A DNA stretch of 64,000 bases from Gorsachius magnificus. Its lineage: Eukaryota; Chordata; Aves; Pelecaniformes; Ardeidae. The notes beneath the pieces were generated by a model. It had not been told where the DNA came from. It ran no database searches and worked only from the letters and a program-made list of their open reading frames with translations. Both the position numbers and the translations under genes were made by a program. Numbering within the stretch: the first letter of the stretch is position 1; each line of letters starts with the position of its first letter. The stretch lies in NCBI GenBank assembly GCA_034008185.1, contig CM067086.1, positions 65,704,286-65,768,285 of the forward strand. Direction: 5' to 3'. Below are positions 13,296 through 24,310 of the stretch, in pieces.

Positions 13296-15500
13296 ATTTT
13301 TATTATTATTACTTTATTTCAAGGTTGTATTGTCCAGAACGTGTCACACAAACTGTTCTCTGGAGATCCTTTTTCCTTCTTGTCTGTGACGGGAGGATGA
13401 AGCTCAGCTGAGATTCAAATGCCCTCAGCATCACCCTAGGAAAGCACCTTTCTTGCAGGCTGCAATACAGTTTCACATAATTTCAGATACTTCAAAACGC
13501 ATTAATTCCTGTTCTCTAAACAACTTGAGTCATCAAGATTGTCCAGTCCAGTTCAGAGATGGCCCAGTTGAAACTCCTGGAGCAGGTCCCTACTGCTGTC
13601 AGCTTCTGTTTTGGCAGCAGCAAAGGAGGAGAGGCTGAGTCCACCCGAGTTGGATCTAATTGTTGATTGATGTCATGAACCCGTAATATATTCTAGATGC
13701 AGATCCCAAGATGTCAGACGCTGGTTTAGGCACCAAAACGCTTGGGGAAGTGATGACTCCATAAAATCACAGGCTTCCAGTCTGTGCATAAGGGGTGTTT
13801 TAGCACCTTGTTCTCAACGGAGCTTTTGGGAAGATGAGCTGAAGCTGTGATTCATGGCTGGATCTGCTCTTGGCTCCGTGGGAAAGGCTGCATCTTGGAT
13901 GCTGCACCTTCATCCTGTGGTGCCATATCCTCCCTTCACACGTGTCCATATCCCTCTATGCCCAAAAAATAGCAGCTCACCTTTTCTTCTCAGCTATGTT
14001 CAGACCTGCAAAGTGTCCCAATCCGAAATGTGAACCACATGGAGCTGGGGAAGGACCTGCACAGGACTCCACTCCTGCCATCAGGGACCCTCTGGCAGGG
14101 TTGGCCCAGGTCCACTGTGTACCGGCACGTGCCCTGTCCATGGCAAATTGTTTTAAGGAATTAAAAAAATCATCCAGTTTGTGCTAAGAACAGAGAGACC
14201 CTGTTCCTAACGCGCATTAAAACACTTAGCTTAGTGTTGTAACAGGTTTTTAAAACATTTCTGGCTCTGGTAAAATATTTTAATAACACTGATAATATTT
14301 ATCATGTGGTTAGGGATGTTTGGGCTAGAACAAGCCGTAACTCCAGCTGGCAGAAACCCCAGGAACCAAATAACTCCTCTCTCCCAATTGCGAGCTGACA
14401 TCCCTCACTTGCACTCTCCCTGGACCGTCCCCTGTGATGGGGAGCAGCACTAAGCCCTTTGGGAAAAGCTTTTTTAATGGCCTAAATGGTTTAGGCACAT
14501 AATGCCACATCAAGCCAGGGAGGCTTAAAGCCAGAAGTTTTAAAGCAATTCCAGCGTGTACCAAAGCAAACATATTCCCGTGAGGGTTTGAACCAAGCCC
14601 TGGGGAATTACCCGGCAGGAAAAGGTGCGACAGCTCCCTGGGCATCACCTGGAGCAGGCTCTGAGCGGGATGGAGAGCAGATGCGGGGTTCAGAGAAGCC
14701 ATCGTGGCCGCTGGATGCCACCACCCCCACTCGCCGAGAGCGGGTGCTCCTGCTCCAGGGGCCGCAGCCATTTCCTAGACCTGTTATCCTGCCGGTACCT
14801 TGCCAAAAAACCTTATCTTAACCCATTCTTTATTAAGACAGCTATTTCTACACCCTAGGAGATGTCACTCAAATGGTAGCGGTGCTTGTTGGAACGTGCG
14901 GCTTGCCGGGGGGAAGCGGGGGTTTAGGTAAACAGGATATTCCCTGCAGGGACCACTTGCATCTACATCCCCCAGCAGGCAGGAAAGAGGCGGATTCCTG
15001 GAGCAGAGTATTTTCCACTCACGGATAGAAAGAGATGGACAGAGCCCCAGGCAATTCTTTTCCTGTTATGTGAGCAAAGTTTTAGGTGGGTTTCTTTTTT
15101 ATTTTTTCCCCTCCATTTCTCTTGGAAATTCTGGATTTATTTCATTGATTAGTTGAACATCTGAGCCTGCCACACCTATTTATTGGGGTTTTCACCCTGG
15201 TTCAGGATGTGTGATGTGTATATGTCTGCTTGTGCACATGCATCAGCCCAGCATTAATTTTTACACTACTTGAAAAGCACTCACTGGTTAGAAAGGACTC
15301 CCAGCAAAGACACGGGCAAAGCTCCATGGGGTGGAGGAAATAACGCCAAATAGAAAACTGCCAGCTAAAATGCCGGGTCACACAAACAACTATGCATACG
15401 TCCCCCCTTTTTTTTTTCTATACCATTAGCTAGGGATTCACTCACAGGGCATAAGCAGCATCAGGTAGCTGCATGCAAATCTGTTCACTTGATTTCTTCA
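13296..15500. other. Intergenic, nothing recognised
   Basis: Starts with an AT-rich TTATTATTACTTTATT stretch at the edge of the CR1. A second AT-rich patch lies at 14225-14310. No gene seen. Confidence 0.6.
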
Positions 15501-16314
15501 CAGAATCACAGAATCCCAGAGTGGCAGGGGTTGGAAGGGACCTCGGGAGATCACCCAGTCCAACCTCCCTGCTAAAGCAGTCACCCAGAGCATGTTACAC
15601 AAGACATTGTCCAGGCGGGGGTTGAATACCTCCAGAGAAGGAGACTCCACAGCCCCCTGGGCAGCCTGGGCCAGGGCTCTGTCACCCTCAGAGTAAAGAA
15701 GTTCTTCCTCATATTCAACTGAAACCTCTTATGTCTCAGTTTGTGCCCATTGCCCCTTGTCCTGGTGCTGGGTACCACTGAGAAGAGTCTGGCTCCATCC
15801 CCGTGACCCCCACCCTTAAGATATTTGTATGTGTTGATGAGATCCCCTCTCAGTCTTCTCTTCTCCAGGCTGAACAAGCCCAGCTCCCTCAGCCTTTCCT
15901 CATAGGGGAGATGCTCCAGTCCCCCCATTATCCTTGTTGCCCTCCTCTGGACTCTCCCCAGGAGTTCCTCATCTTTCTTGAACTGGGGAGCCCAGAACTG
16001 GACCCAGTGCTGCAGGTGGGGTCTCAGCAGGGCAGAGCAGAGGGGGAGGAGAACCTCCCTCGCCCTGCTGGCCACGCTCCCCTTAATACACCTCAGGATG
16101 TCATTGGCCTTCTTGGCAACAAGGGCACCCTGCTGGCTCGTGGTCAGCTTGTCATCCACCAGGACTCCCAGGTCCCTCTGGGCAGAGCTGCTTCCCAGCA
16201 GGTCAGCCCCCAGCCTGTACTGGTGCATGGGGTTCAACCCCCCCAGGGGCAGCACTCGACACTTGCCCTTGTTGAACTTCATCAGGTTCCTTTCTGCCCA
16301 ACTCTCCAGCTGCC
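15501..16314 (-). repeat. CR1 LINE, long 3' fragment with open ORF2 C-terminal region
   Basis: This is one of the two longest CR1 copies in the window (0.8 kb). On the minus strand the end of ORF2, the reverse transcriptase polyprotein, stays open for about 245 codons. Diagnostic pieces in order are [66 protein letters not shown] and [10 protein letters not shown]. The endonuclease and catalytic RT core are absent, so it cannot move on its own. The open frame suggests a fairly recent insertion. The 3' tail points left. Confidence 0.95.
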
Positions 16315-17388
16315 AGGGCCCAGAGACTAAAACAGAAAGCATCATACCATGCACAGAGCATCGCCCAGGCTCCTGCTAGGACCATCCCACCCACCCCATC
16401 AGCGGCTCTGGGAGGCAATCAAGGCCAATGGTGCTGCTCCTGATCCTCCTGGGGCTGCAGGAGATAAGGCAAAAGGCAGAGGTCAGGTCTACAATCAAGT
16501 CTCCTGCAAGGTGCTGCAGCATCTTAACCATATCGCACTACTCGGGAGACCGTGCACGGTATAATTAAGCTGTAAGACAATCAGGAGAAAGTGCTTATTA
16601 GGAGATGATCGCATTCCCAGGATGTCAGCAGTTGTAGGCCTGCCCAAGGGGACCCAAATCCCTCGGGATTAGCAGCTGATAAACAGTCCGGCTGTGATTT
16701 AACTTTTTGCATGGTGACGGAGCCAGGAGGGGATGGAGAGGGGAATTGCAGGGCTGAGGGCAGAAGGGTGCGATGGTTGCGATCCCATTTAGTGTGGGAT
16801 GCACTTGAAACAACATCTCCTGGAGCAGCACACAGTGAAGCCTGGGTTAAGCCCCTGACCTTTTATTTTTTCACTATAAAAGCAGGGACGTTCCGTGATG
16901 GATTGTAGGACTTCAACAAGGATGTATCCTACAGTGTCTATGGAGGGAATGAATTCAGCAGGAAGGGGGGGCGGGGGGGAGGTTGAGTACCGGGAATTAG
17001 AGCCTGGGCTGGTGTAAAATTGGCTTCGGTGGAGCTGAAAATCTGGGCTGAGATGGGAAGGAGCAGCCAGCAGAGAGGCATGGGAAAACTTCTCTGCTAG
17101 AGGGTGGTGCAGCCTTGGGGCAAGGGCTCAGGGTGGCATCTCCCTGCCCAGGGGGTTTCAGGGCTCAGCTAGACAACAGGAACCAGCAAAATCCTATTTC
17201 AAGGAGCAGGTTGGATAGGAGATCCCCCAGATGTCCCTCCCCACCAGCACTGGTGCAATCCATGATTGTGTGCATGTGGTTCTCTCTTGAAGGGCACAAC
17301 ACAGTGTGACTTCTTCCCCTTTATCTTGTCCCCCAGCTGTCCCACAGCACAACCCAATGTGGTGGCACACTCCTGATGCACATGCAAA
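16315..17388. other. Intergenic, nothing recognised
   Basis: Unique sequence between two minus-strand CR1 copies, with a G-rich patch at 16963-16983. No gene seen. Confidence 0.6.
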
Positions 17389-17610
17389 AATCATAGAATC
17401 ATAGAATCATTTAGGTTGGAAAAGCCCTTTAAGATCATCAAGCCCAACCATTCCCCTAACCCTGCCATCCCACCACTAAACCCTGTCCCCGAGCACCTCG
17501 TCTGCCCGGCTTTTAAATCCCTCCAGGGACAGGGACTCGATTACTTCCCTGGGCAGCCCATTCCAGTGCCTGACAACCCTTTTGGTGAAGAAATTTTTCA
17601 TAATATCCAA
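17389..17610 (-). repeat. CR1 LINE fragment, GGTGGGATGGCAGGG type
   Basis: Begins AATCATAGAATCATAGAATC, then GGTTGGAAAAGCCCTTTAAG and the CCACCACTAAACCCTG block, ending at GAAGAAATTTTTCATAATAT. Very close to the copy at 12922 but truncated earlier. Confidence 0.94.
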
Positions 17611-18779
17611 TAAATCCTTACTGAGAATGCTCTATCAACACATCTAGACCAGCAACGCATCCCAGGTCTCCTTTTTGTCAGGCCCAACTGCATCAGCTGT
17701 CCCCTTGTCAAGGCAGAGACCCCCATGGTCCTTCAGCAAGCCCTGGTGTGACCACGGCCCCTTGAATCTGCTGCCGCACAATTCTTATCAATAACAAACC
17801 CAACAACAAGCTGATGGATGGTGCAAAGCCCACCGAGGGGCTTCCACCCCGCTTTCAGTGGTGCAAGGAGCAGGGCTGGGGTTCTGTGGGCTGGGCACTG
17901 AAAAAGCCTGGTACAGCCGGGGTGTGCAGGCACTTGGCATCTGCTGCTGGGGATTGGCTTCAGAAAAGCTCGTGGCTGCTGTGCAGCAGCACTCCCCACC
18001 CTCCAGGCTGAGGTTTTTGGAAGGCGCAGCTCCCCAGCCAGCGCCCGAGGCTGCAATATTGAAAGGAATCTGAAGCAGCATTGAATTTCACTGGGATCTG
18101 AGCCCCAGCCACCTCAGGTCCCTTTCCAAACCCCCAGCCAGCAGAAGCAAACGCAGCCCTGGGAGAGTGGCACCACTTTATCATCAGCAACATGCACACC
18201 TCTTACAGCTTAGTGCTGGCTCTCCATCCCCATGTGCCTTGACATATGCTGCTCCCAGGGCGGCCAGCTCCAGCAGGGCATCCCTCCACCACGGGTCCGT
18301 GTACCAACTGACCTGCTGCTGCTAATTACCCTTGATATTAGAGCTGTCAAGAGCTCGTAAGCCTGTAATTAGAAGCAGAAAGAGGAGATGGATAGGTGGC
18401 AGGGGGAAGACTGGAAAGCATGAGGCGCTGCAGGTCAGCAGGCAGGCTGGAGAACATGTGCAACAAGAGACCTCCGTGGGCATCATTAATCTGGATCCTT
18501 TAATTGGGAGTTTGGAAGAAACCTTTTCCATCTGTCTTCAAGGAGGGAGGGCCAGAGCTGCCCCGAGGAGGCTGGAGCAGGACGACCACCAGCCCCTGTG
18601 AAGCTGGCATCAGCTCTCTTGCAATGATTTCTATCTTCCCCCGCTGCCCACAGCCTCCTGGACGAGGGACACACATCACAACATGTCCCTGGGCCCTTCC
18701 CTCTCCCGTGCTTGCTCAGCCCAGCAGCCCCAGGGGAGGATGAATTTCCATTACTCCTTTCAAGTCTTGCTGCTGGTTA

Positions 18780-19180
18780 TTGCTTACCGCTCTATCAGCC
18801 ATCAAAGTTCCCAGAAAAACAGTGAATAGGACACAAATTGCAAATTAGGCTTTAATTAGAAGCTGGCACCTGCTTTCTGACCAAGAAATACAATGAAGAC
18901 GTCTCTATGTTGCTATGGCAGTCCAGAAACATAGATTCCTGTTTCAGGACCCTTTGAAGACAAATTTACTCAGCACTATAAACTTGTATGCCAAAGTGAT
19001 TAACACTTTAATGCTAATATCAAGCTGGACCAGTTACACACATTTTATTCATTAGAAGGCATCATTTTTCAACTGTGTCTTATCAGTATGTAAATGAGAT
19101 TTTGACTCGGTCGTTGTCTGCTCCCAAAAGCGCAGCCAAAGTGAATTCAATTAATGCGATTTACATCCCAATGTGACACG
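18780..19180. promoter_or_regulatory. Candidate conserved noncoding element
   Basis: A 400-bp AT-rich island in GC-rich surroundings with TTTAATTAGAAGC, GTGATTAACACTTTAATGC, TATGTAAATGAGAT and TTCAATTAATGCGATT. GTTGCTATGGCA at 18909 resembles half of an RFX X-box. There is no coding signal. The enhancer call is inference. Confidence 0.35.
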
Positions 19181-19478
19181 CGAGGCTGTGCAGGGCTTGA
19201 TAAGGCAGCCAGATGGGAGCTGGGCTCCCGGCACTGCCGTGCCATCGCTCTTTGCCTCCCCCCGGCTCCCCGTCTTCGCTGGGCACCCCCCCAAAACAAA
19301 GACCCTTGGTCAACCCTAACCCAAACCTGATTCTCCCCCTGCCTTGATGCTCCTACGTGGGAGATCCCATCTCCTGCCACCACTCTGCTGCTGGAGCCAT
19401 GGAGATGGCGCTGAAGCTACCAAGGCCAGCCCAGGGTCACACTGGTGTAAATGTGGACAAACTCCAGCCTTTCTTTAT

Positions 19479-19533
19479 GGTTGGACTTGATGACCTTAAA
19501 GGTCTTTGCCCACCTAAATGATTCTAGATTCTT
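19479..19533 (+). repeat. CR1 LINE, 55-bp 3' terminal fragment
   Basis: GGTTGGACTTGATGACCTTA followed by AGGTCTTTGCCCACCTAAAT and GATTCTAGATTCT is the extreme 3' end of the CR1 type seen at 2181, strongly 5'-truncated. Confidence 0.85.
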
Positions 19534-20128
19534 CTCAGCTCAGGCAAGCCCTGCAGATGTGCAAAACAGTGCTTTCCACTGCAAGAACAGACCCTCTGGA
19601 GATCCTGGCTCCCTCCCTTAAAAATCCCTCTAACTTTTCCCCAATTTGAGCCAAAATCCTGATCCTGCTTATGCCAGGGCCAGACTAGAGGAAGCCTGCT
19701 GCTTCCAACACTACAGCAGGCACCAGCCACAGATTTCGGTGTAAACACCGATGTAGGAGGATGTGCATGGGCTCAGGCACAGCTCAGCTGGGCTAAGAGG
19801 AAGAAGGACACTTATTCCACCACACACACATGCTCTACAACAGCTCTGCACATCATCATTTTAGCCAGAAACCTGAGTTTTTTCTCATAGCTTGAGATTT
19901 TTCTACGGGCCCCATGGCTCTTGACACCTATTTGGCCAGAGCTGGCTCAGAAGCACAGGCAATCCTTGCCTGAGAATGGCCTCACGGACATCTTGCCAAT
20001 GCATGATCAAAACAGGATGTGGCTGGGTCTAAGAGTCATCCCCAAACCCCTAAAAACAAGGTTCAGTGCCTGCTTTTAATGCAAAACACAGTAATTCGCC
20101 CAAAAGAGCTACTGATACGTATGGTATA

Positions 20129-20172
20129 TAGAATCATATAGAATCATAGAATGTTTTGGGTTGGAAGGGACT
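20129..20172 (-). repeat. CR1 LINE, about 44-bp 3' terminal fragment
   Basis: AGAATCATATAGAATCATAG followed by AATGTTTTGGGTTGGAAGGG is the inverted CR1 terminus with two tail repeats. It stops right after the GGTTGGAAGGGACTCC block, so it is an extreme 5' truncation. Confidence 0.85.
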
Positions 20173-21270
20173 CCTATATGCAAGAACACATACCCAAGAG
20201 CCTGGAAAAAAAAAAAAAAGAGCCTTTTCCTTAAGTGACTGAGCTTCATCTGAAAATTAAATAGGTGTTTCTGCCCCTGCTTGTGCCAGGACACTGCCCA
20301 GACATCGCGTGGAAGCACCTCCTCAGCTGGAGGTTTGGAGGGCTGGGGCCAGAAGCCATCATCACGTTACTCACCAGGCCAATTTGGGCACAGAGTAATA
20401 ACTTTTCCCCTGAAGGAATGAGCCCTCACTCACATTTCCAAAGCAGGAGGTATTTATTGCTTTGTTTATGCAATGCTGCTTGTATCCAGGCAAATCACGG
20501 ATGTCTCTCCCAGCCCCAAAGTTTACCCCAACCCTGATCTGCACTTTGCCCACCCCGTGGGGATGCTCGTGTTTGAGCACAGGATGGGTCCGCAGTGTAA
20601 ATGCAACACGTGGCTCTGCGCGGGCACCCATCCTGAGCCAGCAGCTCCAGCGGGGCTGGGAAACAGCGGTCGGGAAAAGCCCACACATCCGTGACAGCTA
20701 ATTAATCCAGGGAACATGCAGCCCTGCTGTCGGGGGAAACGCAATGCCTGGCTGCATGGGAAGAGCCCGGAGAGCAAAGTGGTGCTCAGCTGATGCTGGA
20801 ACCAGGAGCCCTCCACCCTCTCTTTGCAGTTCTGCAGGGAGCTGGATTTGTCCCCAGCGTCCCCAAGCTCGCCCTGCCCGCTGCACCCTCCATCCCCTGG
20901 GGGTTACCCTCCCTGCCTCTCCTCTCGCGCTTCCAAAGGAGCCTCTCGGGTTTTGTGGTTGCGTAGCTCATTTTCACGATTGCACGGTGCAAGGTGGGAA
21001 AGATTTTCCAGGCACCTCCCTGTCCTACCTGCTCCCCTTCAGCTCCCACCCAAGCATGGGTGCTCATGCCCTGTCTCCCAACACTCCCTGGCCCATTCCC
21101 ACCTCCCGCAGCCCCGCAGCCCCCACCGCCACCCCAATCCCACCGGCTCCCCCGCAGCAATCCCCACCCCCACCCCCCCTGGCAGGGATCCATCCCAGCT
21201 CAATTCGATTTCCAGGCATGGATTTTGTTGGACAGAACCATTGCGCTGAGCTCCCAGGCAGGGATCTACC

Positions 21271-22158
21271 ATTGACACCAAGCTGAGTGGGGCAGCTGAC
21301 ACACCAGAAGGACGGGATGGCACCCAGAGAGACCTGGACAGGCTGGAAAGGTGGGGCCTGTGTGAACCTCATGAGGTTCAACAAGGTCAAGTGAAAAGTC
21401 CTGCACCTGGGTCGGGGTAACCCCCAGTATCAGTACAGGCTGGGGGAAGAAAGGATCGAGAGCAGCCCTGCTGAGAGGGACTTGGGGGTGCTGGTGGATG
21501 AAAAGCTGGACATGAGCCGGCCATGGGCACTGGCAGCCCAGAAGGCCAACCGTACCCTGGGCTGCATCAGGAGAAGCGTGGCCAGCAGGTCGAGGCAGGG
21601 GATTCTGTCCCTCTACTTGGCTCTGGTGAGACCCCACCTACAGCACTGCGTCCAGCTCTGGAGCCCTCAGCACAAGGAGGACATGGACCTGTTGGAGCGG
21701 GGCCAGAGGAGGGCTACTAAAACGATCCAAGGGCTGGAGCCCCTCTGCTCTGAGGCCAGGCTGGGAGAGTTGGGGGTGTTCAGCCTGGAGCAGAGGAGGC
21801 TGCGGGCAGAGCTGAGTGCGGCCGGTCAGGGCTTCAAGGGGGCCCAGAGGAAAGGGGGGGACAAGCTTTTTAGTAGGGCCAGCTGTGACAGGACAAGGGG
21901 TGATGGCTTTAAACTGAAGCAGGGTAGGTTTAGACTGGATCTAAGGAAGAAATTATTTACAACGAGGGTGGTGAAACCCTGGCAGGGGTTGCCCAGAGAG
22001 GTGGTGGAGGCCCCATCCCTGGGAACATTCCAGGCCAGGTTGGATGGGGCTGTGAGCAACCTGATGTGGTTCAAGGTGTCCCTGCTCCTGCAGGGGGGTA
22101 GGGCTGGGTGACCTCTGGGGGTCCCTTCCAACCCAAACCATTCTATGATTCTGTGATT
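21271..22158 (+). repeat. CR1 LINE, 0.89-kb 3' fragment, ORF2 end disrupted
   Basis: Covers the end of CR1 ORF2 and the 3' UTR, from GACACCAAGCTGAGTGGGGC to the TTCTATGATTCTGTGAT tail. The frame is broken near 21360-21400 by a frame change and a TGA, then stays open from about 21482 to 22111. That part contains [20 protein letters not shown] and [15 protein letters not shown] pieces. The 3' half matches the copies at 34841 and 42872 (CCCCTGCAGG-G-AGGG--ACC type). Confidence 0.95.
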
Positions 22159-22164
22159 GATCCA

Positions 22165-22880
22165 TTGCACACCACTCTGCAGCCAGCCAGCAGTTTATCT
22201 CACCTGTGAGCAAGGTTAACCTTTTTCCACAAATAAAACATTCCACAATAATTATTCATCCTTAACAGAGTGAGTGTGGAGGGAAGCAAAGAGGAAAAGA
22301 CATTTCTAGAGAGGCGAATTCTGCCTGGGAGCTGGAGAGGGCCCATGACCCCAAACACAAAGTCAATTGTTGCTCAAAATCTGCCTTTACAGTGTTCAAA
22401 GGACAGGCAATAAGCAAGCTCAAATTATCGCCGGGCCTTAATGAAGTTGCATTCAGGCTGAGCAGAATTGCCTGCTTATTCATGCAAATTCACTGTAACC
22501 AGCTTACGCACATTATCCAGCGCAGGGAGCTGTGGGAGAGCCTAGGTGCCTGGGGGAGATTAGGAGAAGGATCTCAGGACCTTGTATCAGTGTGAGCAGC
22601 TAAGGTGCTTCCAAATATCCCGATTAATTCCCAGATTGGCCCCACCTTAAGACAATGTAATAGGCCCTCAGTGCTTGAGTGCATATGACTGTTAATGACG
22701 GGGAAAGTCCCCGAGAGCTTGGGACAGTGTCCAGCTGAGCAGCCCTACACATCCAACCAGGGAAAAACAGCATCACATTGATCAGCTGGTTCCTGGGCCT
22801 TAATCAATACCTGCTTTGACTACATGGAAATGCTCATTTATCTGTTGTGTGCAGATAATAATGAGATTGTCGAGGTGGCT
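22165..22880. promoter_or_regulatory. Candidate conserved noncoding element cluster
   Basis: Follows directly after the CR1 at 21271. It contains ATAATTATTCATCC, CCTTAATGAAGTTGCATT, CTTATTCATGCAAATTCAC (octamer-like ATGCAAAT) and GATAATAATGAGATTG, with no open frame of note. Regulatory function is inferred from composition only. Confidence 0.3.
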
Positions 22881-23260
22881 GGCTGGAAGAAATGCCTCCT
22901 CCTGGGAGGATGCTAACAACTCCCGCAGTGCCGGCATCAGCGGGAATTCTCATTTCTCATTCCCGCATGGTTGCAAATTTTAGATACAAAACCTCAGTGG
23001 CTTGTGCCGTCTGGGGGAGGCATCCACAAGCCACCGCTCGCCAGAGCACGCAGGGGCAGGATGTGTTTTGAACAAGCCGGGCAGTCCCCCAGCATTTGCT
23101 TTCAAGAATTTTGGGCACCCGGCACCAACAACCCTCAGCCAAGTACCCTCAGGAGCACAGCTTCAACTCTGCCTTTGGGAGGAAACCTGCGTTAATCTCG
23201 GCAGCCTCATATCAGTGAGTCCAGAGACCTCCCTGCAGTCATCCAGGCGGGACAGACCTC
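22881..23260. other. Intergenic, nothing recognised
   Basis: Unique sequence up to the next CR1. Confidence 0.6.
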
Positions 23261-23677
23261 ATCATAGAATCATAGAATCACCTCAGTTGGAAAAGACCTT
23301 TAAGATTATCGAGTCCAACCGTTAACCTAGCACTGCCATCCCACCACTAAACCCTGGCCCTAAGCACCTCATCTATCCTTCTTTTAAATACCTCCGGGGA
23401 TGGGGACTCAACCACCTCCCTGAGCAGCCCATTCCAGTGCTTGACAACCCTGTCAGTGAAGAAGTTTTTCCTAATGTCCAACCTAAACCTGCCCTGGCGC
23501 AACTTCAGACCATTTCCCCTTGTCCCATCACCCGTTACCAGGGAGAAGAGGCCGACCCGCACCTCGCTACCCCCTCCTGTCAGGCAGCTGTAGAGGGCGA
23601 TCGGGTCTCCCCTCAGCCTCCTCTTCTCCAGACTAAACAACCCCAGTTCCCTCAGCCGCTCCTCACAAGACTTGTGT
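23261..23677 (-). repeat. CR1 LINE fragment, GGTGGGATGGCAGGG type
   Basis: Inverted tail ATCATAGAATCATAGAATCA, then TTGGAAAAGACCTTTAAGAT, CCACCACTAAACCCTGGCCC and back to CCCCTCAGCCTCCTCTTCTC and CCTCACAAGACTTGT. The minus strand stays open for about 97 codons ([17 protein letters not shown] and so on). Confidence 0.95.
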
Positions 23678-24111
23678 GGTGAACTTCCACCCTAACTTTG
23701 GCCACCAAGGCCATGCCTGCCCTGGAGGAAACGGGTGCTGGCCAGGCACAGCGCACACCTGAGATAAAGGTGCAAAATGGGTCAGTGTCCACATCCAGGG
23801 TTCGTCTTTCATCAGTGGGATGAGCCAAACATGGAGAATTACATGCAGGTACCCAGGAGGGCTCCTCCTCTGGTGGTTGGTGGCCCTAAATCCAGAGATA
23901 CCTGCAAGGGAAAGGGAGTTTCTCCAGGCATGAGGGCCACGGTTTGGTGTCAGTTTTCAGTTGCTGTGGGGTAAATCCTGAGTGACCCAAATGTACACCA
24001 TCACTTGTATGCATCTGCAGTCTTGTGAGCGATGGCAGAGTTTGGCCTCGTTGATGAAGCCCCGTAGGAAGGAGCAGCCAGAGGAGCTGCCCGGGACCTG
24101 GGGGTGAAGGG
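23678..24111. other. Intergenic, nothing recognised
   Basis: Unique sequence between two minus-strand CR1 copies. Confidence 0.6.
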
Positions 24112-24310
24112 AATCATAGAATCACAGAATCTTTTAGGTTGGAGAAGACCTTTAATATCATCAAGTCCAACCATTACCCTAACCCTGCCATCCCACCACT
24201 AAACCCTGGCCCTAAGCACCTCATCTGCCCGGCTGTTAAATCCCCCCAGGGGTGGGGACTCGACCCCTTCCCTGGGCAGCCCCTTGCAGTGCTTGACAGC
24301 CCTTTCAGGA
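24112..24310 (-). repeat. CR1 LINE fragment, GGTGGGATGGCAGGG type
   Basis: GAATCATAGAATCACAGAAT, TTGGAGAAGACCTTTAATAT, CCACCACTAAACCCTGGCCC and GGGCAGCCCCTTGCAGTGCT mark a 200-bp 3' terminal piece in minus orientation. Confidence 0.94.

Larger units (their letters stand above)
17611..21270. other. Intergenic, with two small CR1 remnants and a candidate element
   Basis: A C-rich tract at about 20860-21185 (runs such as CCCCACCCCCACCCCCCCT) creates overlapping proline- or glycine-rich open frames on both strands, which I regard as composition artefacts. No gene seen. Confidence 0.6.

Noticed and set aside
15803..16379. Plus-strand frames of 175 and 133 codons
   Set aside because: They are shadows of the CR1 ORF2 remnant read on the opposite strand.
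20744..21286. 180-codon proline-rich plus-strand frame and overlapping Gly-rich minus frames
   Set aside because: Produced by a C-rich tract. All frames look alike, with no domain, splice or start context.
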